In this document: piece by piece, positions 35,987-46,291 of the stretch | How positions within the stretch are numbered: position 1 is the stretch's first letter | Layout of the letters: each line of letters begins with the position of its first letter | DNA from: Pedobacter panaciterrae | GTDB lineage: Bacteria > Bacteroidota > Bacteroidia > Sphingobacteriales > Sphingobacteriaceae | Direction of reading: 5' to 3' | Assembly (NCBI RefSeq): GCF_001636695.1 | Contig: NZ_LGEL01000019.1 | Coordinates: 158,108-222,107, forward strand | DNA length: 64,000 nucleotides | Made by a program: the position numbers and the translations under genes | The notes under the pieces: generated by a model | What the model saw: the letters and a program-made list of their open reading frames with translations, nothing else | Database searches by the model: none | Told to the model about the DNA's origin: nothing

Positions 35987-36868
35987 ATGAAAGCATATGT
36001 ATTTCCGGGACAGGGTGCCCAATTTTCAGGTATGGGAAAAGAACTATATGAAAATGAGGAAGCCAAATCACTGTTCGAAAGAGCAAACGAAATTATAGGA
36101 TTTCGCATAAGTGACATTATGTTCTCTGGCTCAGATGATGAGCTTAAGGAAACAAAGGTAACGCAACCTGCAATATTTTTACACTCTGTTGTTTTAGCAA
36201 AAACATTAGGTGAAGCATTTAAACCTGATATGGTTGCAGGACACTCATTGGGCGAATTTTCTGCACTTGTTGCAGCATCAGCCTTGTCATTTGAAGATGG
36301 TTTGAAACTAGTTATTACCAGGGCAAATGCGATGCAAAAGGCATGTGAACTTCAACCGTCAACTATGGCGGCTATACTTGGTTTAGCAGATGAGGTAGTT
36401 GAAAATATTTGTAATGATATTGACGAAGTAGTGGTGGCTGCAAACTATAACTGCCCTGGCCAGATTGTTATTTCCGGGAGTATTGAAGGCGTGGATATCG
36501 CTTGTCAGAAATTAACTGAAGCAGGAGCAAAACGTGCTTTAAAGCTAAATGTAGGCGGTGCATTTCACTCTCCATTAATGGAGCCAGCTAGAATAGAATT
36601 AAAGGAAGCGATTGAAAATGTGACAATTTTACCTCCGATATGTCCTATTTATCAGAATGTAGATCCTACTCCAAACACAGATCCTCAAAAAATTAAATTA
36701 AATTTAATCACTCAATTAACAGGTGCAGTGAAGTGGACGCAAACGATAGAGCGCATGATTGCGGATGGAGCAACTGAATTTGTAGAAGTTGGCCCGGGAA
36801 ATGTATTACAAGGCCTGGTAAAAAAGGTTAACAGAGCAATGCCAACAAGTTCTGCAACTACAAACTAA
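35987..36868 (+). CDS. fabD: Malonyl-CoA:ACP transacylase
   Basis: This 293-residue enzyme loads malonyl groups onto acyl carrier protein for fatty-acid elongation. Motifs are the N-terminal VFPGQGAQFSGMGKEL, the nucleophile GHSLGEFSAL (Ser near 91), TRANAMQKAC with the binding Arg, the catalytic His in GGAFHSPLM (near 200) and the closing VEVGPGNVLQGLVKK. It starts 19 bases after folE and is likely co-transcribed, although metabolically unrelated. Confidence 0.95.
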   Translation: MKAYVFPGQGAQFSGMGKELYENEEAKSLFERANEIIGFRISDIMFSGSDDELKETKVTQPAIFLHSVVLAKTLGEAFKPDMVAGHSLGEFSALVAASALSFEDGLKLVITRANAMQKACELQPSTMAAILGLADEVVENICNDIDEVVVAANYNCPGQIVISGSIEGVDIACQKLTEAGAKRALKLNVGGAFHSPLMEPARIELKEAIENVTILPPICPIYQNVDPTPNTDPQKIKLNLITQLTGAVKWTQTIERMIADGATEFVEVGPGNVLQGLVKKVNRAMPTSSATTN

Positions 36869-36906
36869 TCCTGGTAATAATACCATTATTAAAATAATAT
36901 TTAAGT

Positions 36907-39900
36907 GTGAGTATAGGGGGTAAAATCAGATTTCTTTTGTTGATATTGGGTGTTTGCTGTATTGTTACAGCATTATCACTAAAGCATTCGATAACAAAAA
37001 AGGAATTATTGGCCCACGAAGCGGGAAAGCTTCAAAAGAACCTCGCAATAAATGAACAACTAGTGTATGATTTTTTAAATGATGCTGCTCGGGTTGAAAA
37101 GGCCAAGCAGTATCATTTAAATGATCAATATGGATTAAACTTTATCAATAAATATCATGATAAGGGAATCAATATTCTTACTTACCAAGATAATAAGCTT
37201 AAATTTTGGAGTTATAATGCGCTAATTCCTACTGACCCTGAGGCTATCAAAGAGGGGTCGTCATTTTCTCAATTTGCAAATGGATGGTATGAGGTTGTTA
37301 AGAAGACCACAGGCAACTACACCTTAATCTTTTTGATTGAAGTTAAAAATCAATTTAATATCCAAAACCAATATCTGGAGAATGATTTCTCCCGATATTT
37401 GTCTAATAATAATTCTCTTTCCCTGGCTACCTTTATTGATCCCGAAGTACAAGGTATAAGTAATCTGGATGGTAAGATCATATTTGAGGTTAAACTTAAA
37501 TCAACCTATTCAAGAAGTATTTATGGAACAATAGAGCTTTGGCTATGGATAGTGGGACTGTTTAGTTTCTGTTTGTTTTTTAATTCTTTTTGTGGCTGGC
37601 TGGCTAAAAGAGGTAATTTGGTGCCGGCAACGGTTCTGATACTGCTTTTTTTTGTAACTATAAGAGTTACGGATCTGGAGTACGGGTGGTTTAACAAGCA
37701 ATTTAATCTGCCCATATTTAGTCCAAAAATTTATGCAGAAAGCTTTTTCCTTCCTTCTCTTGGCGATTTTTTACTTAATGTAATAGCCATTACCTGGGTT
37801 GTATTATTCGTTTTTACTTATAACGAGAAGTACAAGCTTCCTGAATGGTTAACTAGAAGTAAATTAGGTGGGTTGTGTTTTCACTTTATGCTGCTGCTCA
37901 TTTTTGGGGCACTCGCATTTTTATTTGACCAGGTATTTCTTGGTCTTATCATCAATTCAAAAATAAACTTTGACATCACCAATATTATAAATCTTGATGG
38001 AATAAGTTGGGTTAGTATTATAGTTTTGTGCCTTGTATGGTTTAATATTTACCTTGTTGCAAATATTTTTATGCAGCAAACGCTGCAATTAAATGTTACC
38101 AATAGGGAAAGAGCAATCCTGTTTTTAGCAGCCTTTTTTGCCTGTATTATTTATAAGCTGGGCACAGGATTCAGCATATTTTTTATAGCTTACGGGCTAT
38201 TTATTTTTATTATTGCCTGGAACTTCTACATCCGTAAGAATAGATTTTCAATAGGGATTTTTGCATTACTATTTTTTTGTCTCGCCTTTATATCTTCTGT
38301 TAAATATTTAAGGTTCATTGACGAAAAAGAGCACGTAAATAGATTTGCAATGGCACAGAGACTAGTCTCTGCAGATGATTTTACTGTGGTTAGTGCCATA
38401 GAGAATTTGGAGAGAACTATTCTGGCAGATAAGGTTGTGTTAAATTATTTTAAGGATCCGGATGTTAACAGCCCAATTGAACTTAAGAAGAGTATTGAAA
38501 AGGATTACATTGAACGCTATCTGCCAAGGTTTGAATATAATTTATATGTATATAATCATCTAGATTCATCGTCGACAGGAATACAAACAATACCACTTAG
38601 CTATTTTAAAAAATTAGTAAAAGCAGGTTCAGTGAAAGTTCCTGAGTCAAATTATTTTTATCGTTTAAATGATACGTTTGGATACCAAAATTATTTTGGA
38701 ATTATCCCGATTTACGAAGAGAATCAAATATTAGGGACAATGGTTGTTGAGCTAAAATCCCAGCTTTATAATTACAAGGGCCAGCTCCCTGAAATATTAA
38801 TAGACCGCTCTATTAAAAGCGACGATAATTATAGTAAATATTCTATTGCACTTTATAAGGATGGCAGACTGGAAGGGCAATCAGGTAATTATACTTATAA
38901 GCTTTTAAGCGACGGGTTTTCTACACGTGATAATACTGTGAGTTTTTTTAAAGATAGCCTCAATTACTCGCATCTAGTCTATTACCCCACACCATCAAAG
39001 CTGATTGTAATTAGCAAGGAAGATGTTTCATTTATAATACAGCTTGCTACTTTGTCTTTCTTCTTTTTGGTGTTTATTTTATTTTCAATAACATTATATA
39101 CACTAATCTGGTTACTCAAGAATATTGACGAGAGCTGGAGTGGCTGGTTTAACATTAACCGTTCGTTAATGATCAATGCAAACAAGATTTTGTACAAAAC
39201 CAGGATTCAGTTCTCAATTGTTTTATCAGTAGTGGCAACATTGCTAATTGTCGGCTGGATTACTTATTTCTACATACGTAATGAATACAGAAGACAGCAA
39301 CAAGACTTCATCAAAGAGAAGGTGAGAAAAGTGCAGCAATCTTACGAAAAACTGATTTTAGCTACAGGTGTGCCAACTCCAACGGATAAAGCCATTAACG
39401 ACTTTAATCAGTTTGCGGATATAAATGCTGCTTATTTAAACCTTTTTGATACCAATGGAACATTGTTATTTACCTCGACACCAAAAATATACGATCTTGG
39501 TATAATAAGTAGACGGATGGCTTCAAAAGCATTTTTGCATTTAAATCAGCTGCAAGGATCTGATTATATTAACCCTTCAGAGCGAATAAGTAATTTTATA
39601 TACTCTTCAGCGTATGCGCCTATCAGAAATGCCCAGAATCAAACTGTAGCTTACATAGGTATGCCTTACTATGCTAATGAAGCAGACTACCAAACCAGGA
39701 TTGGTGTATTCATTAATACATTGATTAATATATATGCACTGGTGTTTGTGGCTATAGGAATACTGGCAGTGTTTCTAGCCAATCAAATTACCAGTCCGTT
39801 AACTTTTATCCAGGATAGCATTAAAAAGACGAAGCTGGGGCAAAAGAATCAACCTATTGTATGGTCACGGCATGATGAAATTGGGTCATTGATAAAGGAA

Positions 39901-40626
39901 TACAACAAGATGATTGCTGCACTTGAAGACAGTGCTGTAAAACTGGCCCGTTCGGAAAGAGAGAGTGCATGGCGTGAAATGGCAAAGCAGGTAGCTCATG
40001 AAATTAAAAACCCGCTTACTCCATTAAAACTTGGGGTACAGCTGCTCGAAAAGTCATGGAAAGAAAACGATCCTAATTTTCAGAAGAAGTTTGAAAGATT
40101 TAGTAAATCATTCATAGAGCAGATTGACAGCTTATCTACCATTGCCTCGGAGTTCTCTAATTTTGCTAAAATGCCTGATACAAAACTTGAAAAGCTCGAG
40201 TTGTTACCTATAATTGGACAGGCAAGAGATGTTTTTAGAAACACAGATGATGTGGAAATTTACATTCTTAACAACACAAACACAGATGTTGTTGTGCTTG
40301 GAGATAAAGATCAGGTATTACGTACCTTTAATAACTTATTTAAAAACGCAATTGAAGCAGCTGAAGTTAATACTGTATGTATTATAAAGGTGAATATCTC
40401 AAATAATCAGGAGCGCGTATTTATTGAGGTAGAGGATAATGGTAAGGGTATTGATTCTTCGTTGCAGGATAAGATATTTGTTCCGAATTTTACAACTAAG
40501 TCATCTGGGACTGGATTGGGACTGGCTTTTGTTAAACAGGCAGTAGAGAATGCAGGTGGCACTGTGGCGTTTAAATCCTTTGCTGAGGTAGGAACTACTT
40601 TTTACTTGAGTTTCCCTTTATCTTAA
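36907..40626 (+). CDS. Large polytopic sensor histidine kinase (NtrY-like)
   Basis: This 1239-residue kinase starts at GTG. It has an N-terminal helix (8-26), an extracytoplasmic stretch (about 27-203), a block of about seven helices (about 204-465), a second extracytoplasmic region, helices near 710-740 and 770-795, another sensor region (about 800-930), and a last helix (about 935-963). These are followed by HAMP, HisKA with phospho-acceptor H1031 (QVAHEIKNPLTPLKLG) and HATPase_c (N box NLFKNAIEAA, DNGKGI, TGLGLAFVKQ). The kinase end is like NtrY. The double sensor arrangement is unusually large, and no response regulator gene is adjacent, so the partner is unknown. Confidence 0.88.
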   Translation: MSIGGKIRFLLLILGVCCIVTALSLKHSITKKELLAHEAGKLQKNLAINEQLVYDFLNDAARVEKAKQYHLNDQYGLNFINKYHDKGINILTYQDNKLKFWSYNALIPTDPEAIKEGSSFSQFANGWYEVVKKTTGNYTLIFLIEVKNQFNIQNQYLENDFSRYLSNNNSLSLATFIDPEVQGISNLDGKIIFEVKLKSTYSRSIYGTIELWLWIVGLFSFCLFFNSFCGWLAKRGNLVPATVLILLFFVTIRVTDLEYGWFNKQFNLPIFSPKIYAESFFLPSLGDFLLNVIAITWVVLFVFTYNEKYKLPEWLTRSKLGGLCFHFMLLLIFGALAFLFDQVFLGLIINSKINFDITNIINLDGISWVSIIVLCLVWFNIYLVANIFMQQTLQLNVTNRERAILFLAAFFACIIYKLGTGFSIFFIAYGLFIFIIAWNFYIRKNRFSIGIFALLFFCLAFISSVKYLRFIDEKEHVNRFAMAQRLVSADDFTVVSAIENLERTILADKVVLNYFKDPDVNSPIELKKSIEKDYIERYLPRFEYNLYVYNHLDSSSTGIQTIPLSYFKKLVKAGSVKVPESNYFYRLNDTFGYQNYFGIIPIYEENQILGTMVVELKSQLYNYKGQLPEILIDRSIKSDDNYSKYSIALYKDGRLEGQSGNYTYKLLSDGFSTRDNTVSFFKDSLNYSHLVYYPTPSKLIVISKEDVSFIIQLATLSFFFLVFILFSITLYTLIWLLKNIDESWSGWFNINRSLMINANKILYKTRIQFSIVLSVVATLLIVGWITYFYIRNEYRRQQQDFIKEKVRKVQQSYEKLILATGVPTPTDKAINDFNQFADINAAYLNLFDTNGTLLFTSTPKIYDLGIISRRMASKAFLHLNQLQGSDYINPSERISNFIYSSAYAPIRNAQNQTVAYIGMPYYANEADYQTRIGVFINTLINIYALVFVAIGILAVFLANQITSPLTFIQDSIKKTKLGQKNQPIVWSRHDEIGSLIKEYNKMIAALEDSAVKLARSERESAWREMAKQVAHEIKNPLTPLKLGVQLLEKSWKENDPNFQKKFERFSKSFIEQIDSLSTIASEFSNFAKMPDTKLEKLELLPIIGQARDVFRNTDDVEIYILNNTNTDVVVLGDKDQVLRTFNNLFKNAIEAAEVNTVCIIKVNISNNQERVFIEVEDNGKGIDSSLQDKIFVPNFTTKSSGTGLGLAFVKQAVENAGGTVAFKSFAEVGTTFYLSFPLS

Positions 40627-41526
40627 GATGATTTCTGCACGACCCATTGTGTAGCCGTCAGCATATAGAATGATCGAGTATTCTCCTTTTATAAATTCAT
40701 TAGGGTTGATCCAATCCATATTAAAGCTGGTATTGTCATCATTATAGGAGATAGAGGTAGATGAACTGAATTGCATTTCCTGTCCATCAGCTTCGAACAT
40801 ATTGTTCTCGTTTGCAATAAGATTGCCCGCCGGATCAAAAACTCGAAGGTAGATTTTGTGGTAATCTTTCTGGGCAAGCGGATTAGGTGCAATATCAAAT
40901 TTTACACTTATTTTTTTTGCTGAGCTTGCCCGGGTTACTTCAATGTTTTTGCCGCTATTCTTTACTCTGTAGGCTATGATGTGTACGTTGGCTGCTTTTA
41001 ATGCGGCTCCTGTTTTTACTTTTGCGCTTAGCTCCTGATTTTTTTTTTCGAGTTCGTGGGCCTTCTCGCTAGCGAAATTAGCAGAAGCTTTTAGACTATC
41101 CCTTTCGCTTTTAAGAAGGGAGTTTTCTTTCTTTAAACGAAGGATATCCTCGTTGTAGATTTTAACAAATTCTCTAAGTTCACGGACTTCTTTTTGAGCA
41201 AGGACAAGCTCTTCCTGTGTAAGTACACCATTTTGAAGCGCCGCTTTAAGTTCTGCAATTTTGCCACGTGCCAGCTCTTGTTCTTTAATCAGTTTTTCAC
41301 TTAATGTAAGATTCAGGGCATTTACTTTATCGAGTTCAATCTCAATTTTTTCAACTTCCAGTCTTAGACGATCTTTTTCTGTACTAACAGTAACGAATCG
41401 TTCATTTTCCTTTTTGTCTTTAATAAAAAGGTAGGCGTTGGTACCTAACAAAGCAACAATAACTATCACTAAAAAGTAGATTTTATTGCGGTCGCCTTTG
41501 TTTACTGGATCACTCTTGTCTGACAT
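40618..41526 (-). CDS. Membrane-anchored coiled-coil protein
   Basis: This 302-residue protein has a short cytoplasmic N-terminus, one transmembrane helix (about 16-34), a long heptad-rich coiled coil (about 38-165, rich in K, E and L), and a beta-sandwich-like C-terminal domain (about 170-302, with KISVKFDIAPNPLAQKDYHKIYLRVFDPAG and FIKGEYSIILYADG). The layout suggests a periplasmic rod with a terminal binding domain. I do not recognise a named family. Its stop overlaps the histidine-kinase stop by 9 bases on the opposite strand. Confidence 0.7.
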   Translation of the reverse strand: MSDKSDPVNKGDRNKIYFLVIVIVALLGTNAYLFIKDKKENERFVTVSTEKDRLRLEVEKIEIELDKVNALNLTLSEKLIKEQELARGKIAELKAALQNGVLTQEELVLAQKEVRELREFVKIYNEDILRLKKENSLLKSERDSLKASANFASEKAHELEKKNQELSAKVKTGAALKAANVHIIAYRVKNSGKNIEVTRASSAKKISVKFDIAPNPLAQKDYHKIYLRVFDPAGNLIANENNMFEADGQEMQFSSSTSISYNDDNTSFNMDWINPNEFIKGEYSIILYADGYTMGRAEIILR

Positions 41527-41713
41527 TACTTCAATTCTTTGCTAAATTAGGTTGAGGCGCGAACATAAATAAAAATATAACAAATGGTAAAAAAAACATT
41601 CTATTTGTATGAGACTTTAAAAAAAATCGTTTACTTGCTAGGGTTAGGTAATTGAACTGTATTCTGAACACAACAAATGAAACTAAATTTTATATTATTA
41701 CAAATTAGAAAGG

Positions 41714-43261
41714 ATGTTTAAACTCACTTTTTATGCACTATTATTACTCATAGTACAACCATTATCTCTTTTTTCGCAAGACACATCAAAAATTGCTCCA
41801 AAAAGAGAGTTTAGAGGGGTTTGGGTGGCAACCGTTGCTAATATAGACTGGCCCTCCAAACCGGGGCTTAGCGTTGACCAGCAGAAGCAAGAGCTTATTG
41901 GCATTCTTGAACAGCACAAACAAAATGGTATTAATGCTATAATGCTTCAGGTAAGGCCAGCAGCAGATGCTTTTTATGCAAGCTCCAGAGAGCCCTGGAG
42001 CCAATGGCTTATGGGCAGGCAAGGAATTGCACCTAGCCCAGGTTACGATCCATTAGCTTTTGCCATCAAAGAAGCACATTCAAGAGGTATAGAGCTTCAT
42101 GCATGGTTTAATCCTTACAGAGCTACAATGAGTGCCAATACTGTGGTTCATGAAAGCCATATGACTAGGAAACGACCAGACCTTTTCTTTACTTACGCGG
42201 GTAAAAAACAATTTGACCCGGGAATACCTGAGGTGAGAGAGTATATTGTACAGGTTATCCTTGATGTTGTTAAAGGATATGATGTAGACGGAATACATTT
42301 CGATGATTATTTTTATCCTTATAAGGTTGAAGGGCAACGAATAAATGATGCAGTTACATTTAGTAAATATGCTAATGGATTTACTGATATAAATGATTGG
42401 AGAAGAAATAATGTTGATATACTGATCAAGGAATTGAATGATAGTATTCACTACTATAAAAAGTATGTTAAGTTCGGAGTTAGCCCATTCGGAATCTGGA
42501 GAAACAAATCTGAAGATACACTAGGGTCGGCAACAAGCGGACTGTCTAATTATGCAGAGCTTTTTGCCGATTCCAGGAAATGGGTTAAAGAGGGGTGGGT
42601 AGATTACATTAACCCTCAGATATATTTTAGTTTTACACGTAGAGTTGCACCATTTGCTACATTAGTTGATTGGTGGAGCAATAATACCTATGGAAGGCAT
42701 CTCTACATAGGACAGGCGGCCTACTTGGTAAACCAAAGAATGGAAGCTGCATGGCGATTACCCAAACAGATGCCGGATCAGATCAGGTATATCAGAAAAA
42801 ATAATCGGGTACAGGGGAGTGTATATTTTAGTTCCAAGTCATTCTCTACTGTAGCACGTGCATTTGGAGATTCGTTAAAGAATGATTTTTATAGGTATCC
42901 GGCACTGCCTCCCCAAATGCCATGGCTTGATGATATAATGCCTAATCAACCACAACAACTTACAGCTGATGCATTGAATGATGGTGTGCATTTAAAATGG
43001 CAAAAACCCCTTCCGGCAGAAGACGGGGAGACTGCTTCTGGTTATGTAATTTATCGCTTTGAAGAAGGTGAAAAAATAGGAATATTAAATGCCAAAAATA
43101 TTCTGAAAATAAGTTTTGAAGAATATACTTCTTACATAGATACCAATGTTGATAGTGGGAAAAGGTACAATTACCTGGTTACGGCACTGGATAGGTTAAA
43201 AAATGAAAGTGAACCCAGCGGACCGGTAGGTATACAGGCTAAAGAAACTCCTGCTCCCTAA
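41714..43261 (+). CDS. GHL10-type (family 10-like) glycosyl hydrolase, secreted
   Basis: This 515-residue exported protein has a signal peptide (about 1-21) and a TIM-barrel GHL10 domain, formerly DUF187/YngK (about 30-375), starting REFRGVWVATVANIDWPSKPG. It has LQVRPAADAFYASSREPWS, LHAWFNPYRA, the acidic FDDYFYPY (candidate catalytic Asp residues) and NPQIYFSF. A fibronectin-III-like domain follows (about 408-505). The family is predicted to act on peptidoglycan or other glycans, and the substrate here is unknown. It lies some 4 kb before the amino-sugar locus, but points away into the inverted repeat at 43283. Confidence 0.85.
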   Translation: MFKLTFYALLLLIVQPLSLFSQDTSKIAPKREFRGVWVATVANIDWPSKPGLSVDQQKQELIGILEQHKQNGINAIMLQVRPAADAFYASSREPWSQWLMGRQGIAPSPGYDPLAFAIKEAHSRGIELHAWFNPYRATMSANTVVHESHMTRKRPDLFFTYAGKKQFDPGIPEVREYIVQVILDVVKGYDVDGIHFDDYFYPYKVEGQRINDAVTFSKYANGFTDINDWRRNNVDILIKELNDSIHYYKKYVKFGVSPFGIWRNKSEDTLGSATSGLSNYAELFADSRKWVKEGWVDYINPQIYFSFTRRVAPFATLVDWWSNNTYGRHLYIGQAAYLVNQRMEAAWRLPKQMPDQIRYIRKNNRVQGSVYFSSKSFSTVARAFGDSLKNDFYRYPALPPQMPWLDDIMPNQPQQLTADALNDGVHLKWQKPLPAEDGETASGYVIYRFEEGEKIGILNAKNILKISFEEYTSYIDTNVDSGKRYNYLVTALDRLKNESEPSGPVGIQAKETPAP

Positions 43262-43282
43262 CGATATTTGAAAATAAAGGAA

Positions 43283-43378
43283 GGGATGTTCAAAAAGGTA
43301 AAGTCGTCATTCTAGTAACATCATGATTAGCTTACTTCGTCATCATATCATTAGAATGACAACCTTTTTGAATATCCC
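43283..43378. repeat. 96-base interrupted inverted repeat between convergent genes
   Basis: GGGATGTTCAAAAAGGT (43283-43299) mirrors ACCTTTTTGAATATCCC (43362-43378) with one mismatch, and GTCATTCTA (about 43304-43312) mirrors TAGAATGAC (43352-43360). The middle can form further small hairpins. It lies between the stops at 43261 and 43401, so it can act as a bidirectional terminator. Its size and palindromic repeat style also resemble a dispersed intergenic repeat. Confidence 0.75.
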
Positions 43379-43400
43379 ATTCTTTTTAAAGCGATCAGGT

Positions 43401-46268
43401 CTATTTTTTCTGAGGCAATAAAACTAAGCGTATGTAATTATCATCATTTAAATATTTCTGGGCAGCAGTTTTTGTGCTTTCAACTGAAACGTTGTTTATT
43501 CTTTGTTTTTCACTCAATAGCTGATCTAAACTTTCTCCATTTTTTAAACGACTGCTAAGATAGTTTAGCCAAAAATTATTGTTACGTAAATTGAGCTCTA
43601 ACTGACGTTGTTCTTCAGATTTAAATTTGGTAATATCATCTGCAGAAGCACCGCTTGTTTTAATCTTGTTTACTTCTTCAATGGCCGCTATAATAAGCTT
43701 TTCTACATTTGCAGGCGCACAACTGAATGAAATATTGAAATAATAATGCCCGGCAGGATACTTTTCAAGGCTTAAGCCAACTTGTGGACTATATACCCCA
43801 CTTTCTTTTTCACGTAAACGTTCTAATATCTTAATTTCTAAAGCACCTTTTAGCGCATCTAATTGTACATTGTTATCTGCATTAAAAGTATAATCTCCAT
43901 GGATGTATAACTCAACAGCAGCTTTATCTTCAAGACCTTTATAAACGGTTTTACTGACCTTTCCATTAGGAGGTCTAATTCCACGGTCAACAAAGTCTTG
44001 TTTTTTATTAAGTGCCGGCAAACTGGCAATATAGGTTTCGATAAATGGTTTGATGGTGTTAATGTCAAATGCACCCACAATTACAAAAGTCTGTTCACTT
44101 GCATCAGCAAAACGATTTTTATAAAAGTCAAAAGCTTTGTCTAGAGAAACTTTGTCAAGATCCTCCACATTAGTTGGCATAGCACGCTTATTGTACGATG
44201 ATAATACTGCCTGAACAGTATCACTAAAAACACTGTTTGGGCTAGCATTTTTATTCCCAAGCACTACTTTATAATCGGAGATATTCTTGTTAAATATTTC
44301 TGCGTCTTTTCTCGGATTGGTAGCGTAGGCATAGACCATTTGAAAAGCTGTTTCAATATCTTTTGGAGAAGAACTTCCACTAAAACCTTGATAAAGGTCA
44401 TCAACATAAGCGCCAGCTCTGCCAGTGTTGCCTGCTAATAATTTGGATAATTGTGTTGGATTAAATTCACCTACGCCACTTTGAGTAATCAGACTAACCA
44501 TTTGTGCTGATTCAAGATCCGCGTCATCTGCCAATGAGATACCTCCTCTGGAGAACGAGCTGAAGATAACCTGGTCATTTTTAAAGTCGGTTGGCTTTAA
44601 AAGCACTTTAATTCCATTGCTCAGGGTCAATTCTGTGACGCCTACAGCTTCAATCTTTCTTTCGCTAAGAACTTTTCCTGCAACAGGTTTTTTCTCTAAC
44701 AGAGGCTTGTTTAATGAGTTGTCTACATAGGCTGTAATTCCTGCACCTGCATTTTTTACTGTAGCAATCAGTTGTGCTTCTGTTGGAAGGATTGCTTTAT
44801 CTTTTTCAGGGGCCTGGACAATAATGATCTGATTCTCTTTTGGAGTAAATGTTTTTACCAAAGCATTTACTTCTGAAAGGGTAATATTAGCGACCGCTTT
44901 CTGAGTTTCTTCATAAATATAGTCAATAGAAGGAATAGTGCTTCCTTTAAGAAAGTGATTCAGGTATTGCTGTACAAAGGTTGAGGATGGTGTTTTATCC
45001 TTTTCTTTGTACTGTTTTTCATTGCCAGCTAGAATGTTTTTCTTAGCAACATCTAGTTCAGATTGAACGAAACCGAATTTGCTCATCCTCTCATTTTCAG
45101 CAAGTGCTCCTGAAAAAGCCTTCTCCAGTTGATCCCCTGATTTTGCAGCAACTACAGTTTGGAAAGCGTTGATGCCTGAAACCAGGCCTCCCTGGTATTG
45201 TCCAAATGAGCTTTGTCCGAATATAAAAGGGGCATTTTCTTTTTGCAGAATCTCTTCAAATCTTGCGCCTAACATGCTATTAACCATCGTGTACATGAGT
45301 CTCTTTTTAAAATCAGCTGTAGTTTTTGTTACGCTTCCATGTAACTTATACATGACCATAGCAATGTCATGAGGTTGCTCAGGGTCAGTGATTACTTTAA
45401 CAAGTGGTTCTTTGTTGTCAGGCAAACTATAATTTAAACGAGGTCTTGGATTTGTGGGATTAGCCAGGTCAGAGAAATTGGTCTTAATCAACTGCTCAAC
45501 TTCATTTACATCAAAATCACCAACGGCTATTACAGCCTGTAAATTCGGTCTGTACCAATCTTTGTAGAAACTTCTGAGTCTATCGTGATGGAATGATTTT
45601 AAGATGTCAATTTTACCGATAGGAAGGCGGTTTTCATAACGAGAACCCTTTAATAGCAGCGGAAGTACTTGTTTCCTCATACGTTCCTGAGCATTTTTTC
45701 CGCGCTGGCGATCTTCCTCTATAATCACGCCACGCTCTTTATCAATTTCTTCACCCTCCATAACCACTTTTCCTGCCCAGTTAGCTAAGATTTTAAAGCC
45801 AGTTTTAAATACTTCAGCACTATCAGTAGGAATAGGTAATTGATATACCGTTTCATCAAAGCTTGTGTAAGCATTTAAATCGGCACCAAAACGGACACCT
45901 GCTTTTTGAAGGTAATTGATGATGTCGTTTTTAGGGAAATCCTTTGTGCCGTTAAAAGCCATGTGCTCAGTAAAGTGAGCCAGTCCCTGCTGGTCATCCT
46001 CTTCCATTAAAGAGCCTATTCGTGTTGCTAAATACAATTCGGCCCTGTTTTTAGGCTCTGCATTCTTTCTGATGTAATAGGTTAAGCCATTTGCCAATTT
46101 CCCGATTTTAACATTCGGGTCATTTGGGATTAAAGTGTTGTTGGTTTTTTGTGTGCTTGCTGATACAGTCTTTTTTACAGCAACGGTCTTTTTCTGTGCA
46201 AGTACAGGGGTATTAAGTGCCACAACTGCGACAAACCCATATACGAGAGTGTTGATTGTTCTTTTCAT
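43401..46268 (-). CDS. M16-family (insulinase-like) zinc protease
   Basis: This 955-residue exported protease has a signal peptide (about 1-24) and four M16 lobes in one chain. The inverted zinc motif HxxEH is H98-F-T-E101-H102 within GLAHFTEHMAFNGT, with the downstream Glu of the motif in KERGVIIEEDRQR. The C-terminal half (about 540-955) is the inactive M16 partner half. Such periplasmic or outer-membrane proteases degrade peptides. Monocistronic on the minus strand, 23 bases after the end of the NagX-like gene going upstream. Confidence 0.92.
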   Translation of the reverse strand: MKRTINTLVYGFVAVVALNTPVLAQKKTVAVKKTVSASTQKTNNTLIPNDPNVKIGKLANGLTYYIRKNAEPKNRAELYLATRIGSLMEEDDQQGLAHFTEHMAFNGTKDFPKNDIINYLQKAGVRFGADLNAYTSFDETVYQLPIPTDSAEVFKTGFKILANWAGKVVMEGEEIDKERGVIIEEDRQRGKNAQERMRKQVLPLLLKGSRYENRLPIGKIDILKSFHHDRLRSFYKDWYRPNLQAVIAVGDFDVNEVEQLIKTNFSDLANPTNPRPRLNYSLPDNKEPLVKVITDPEQPHDIAMVMYKLHGSVTKTTADFKKRLMYTMVNSMLGARFEEILQKENAPFIFGQSSFGQYQGGLVSGINAFQTVVAAKSGDQLEKAFSGALAENERMSKFGFVQSELDVAKKNILAGNEKQYKEKDKTPSSTFVQQYLNHFLKGSTIPSIDYIYEETQKAVANITLSEVNALVKTFTPKENQIIIVQAPEKDKAILPTEAQLIATVKNAGAGITAYVDNSLNKPLLEKKPVAGKVLSERKIEAVGVTELTLSNGIKVLLKPTDFKNDQVIFSSFSRGGISLADDADLESAQMVSLITQSGVGEFNPTQLSKLLAGNTGRAGAYVDDLYQGFSGSSSPKDIETAFQMVYAYATNPRKDAEIFNKNISDYKVVLGNKNASPNSVFSDTVQAVLSSYNKRAMPTNVEDLDKVSLDKAFDFYKNRFADASEQTFVIVGAFDINTIKPFIETYIASLPALNKKQDFVDRGIRPPNGKVSKTVYKGLEDKAAVELYIHGDYTFNADNNVQLDALKGALEIKILERLREKESGVYSPQVGLSLEKYPAGHYYFNISFSCAPANVEKLIIAAIEEVNKIKTSGASADDITKFKSEEQRQLELNLRNNNFWLNYLSSRLKNGESLDQLLSEKQRINNVSVESTKTAAQKYLNDDNYIRLVLLPQKK

Positions 46269-46291
46269 GAATAATAGTTAATGGGCTAAAT

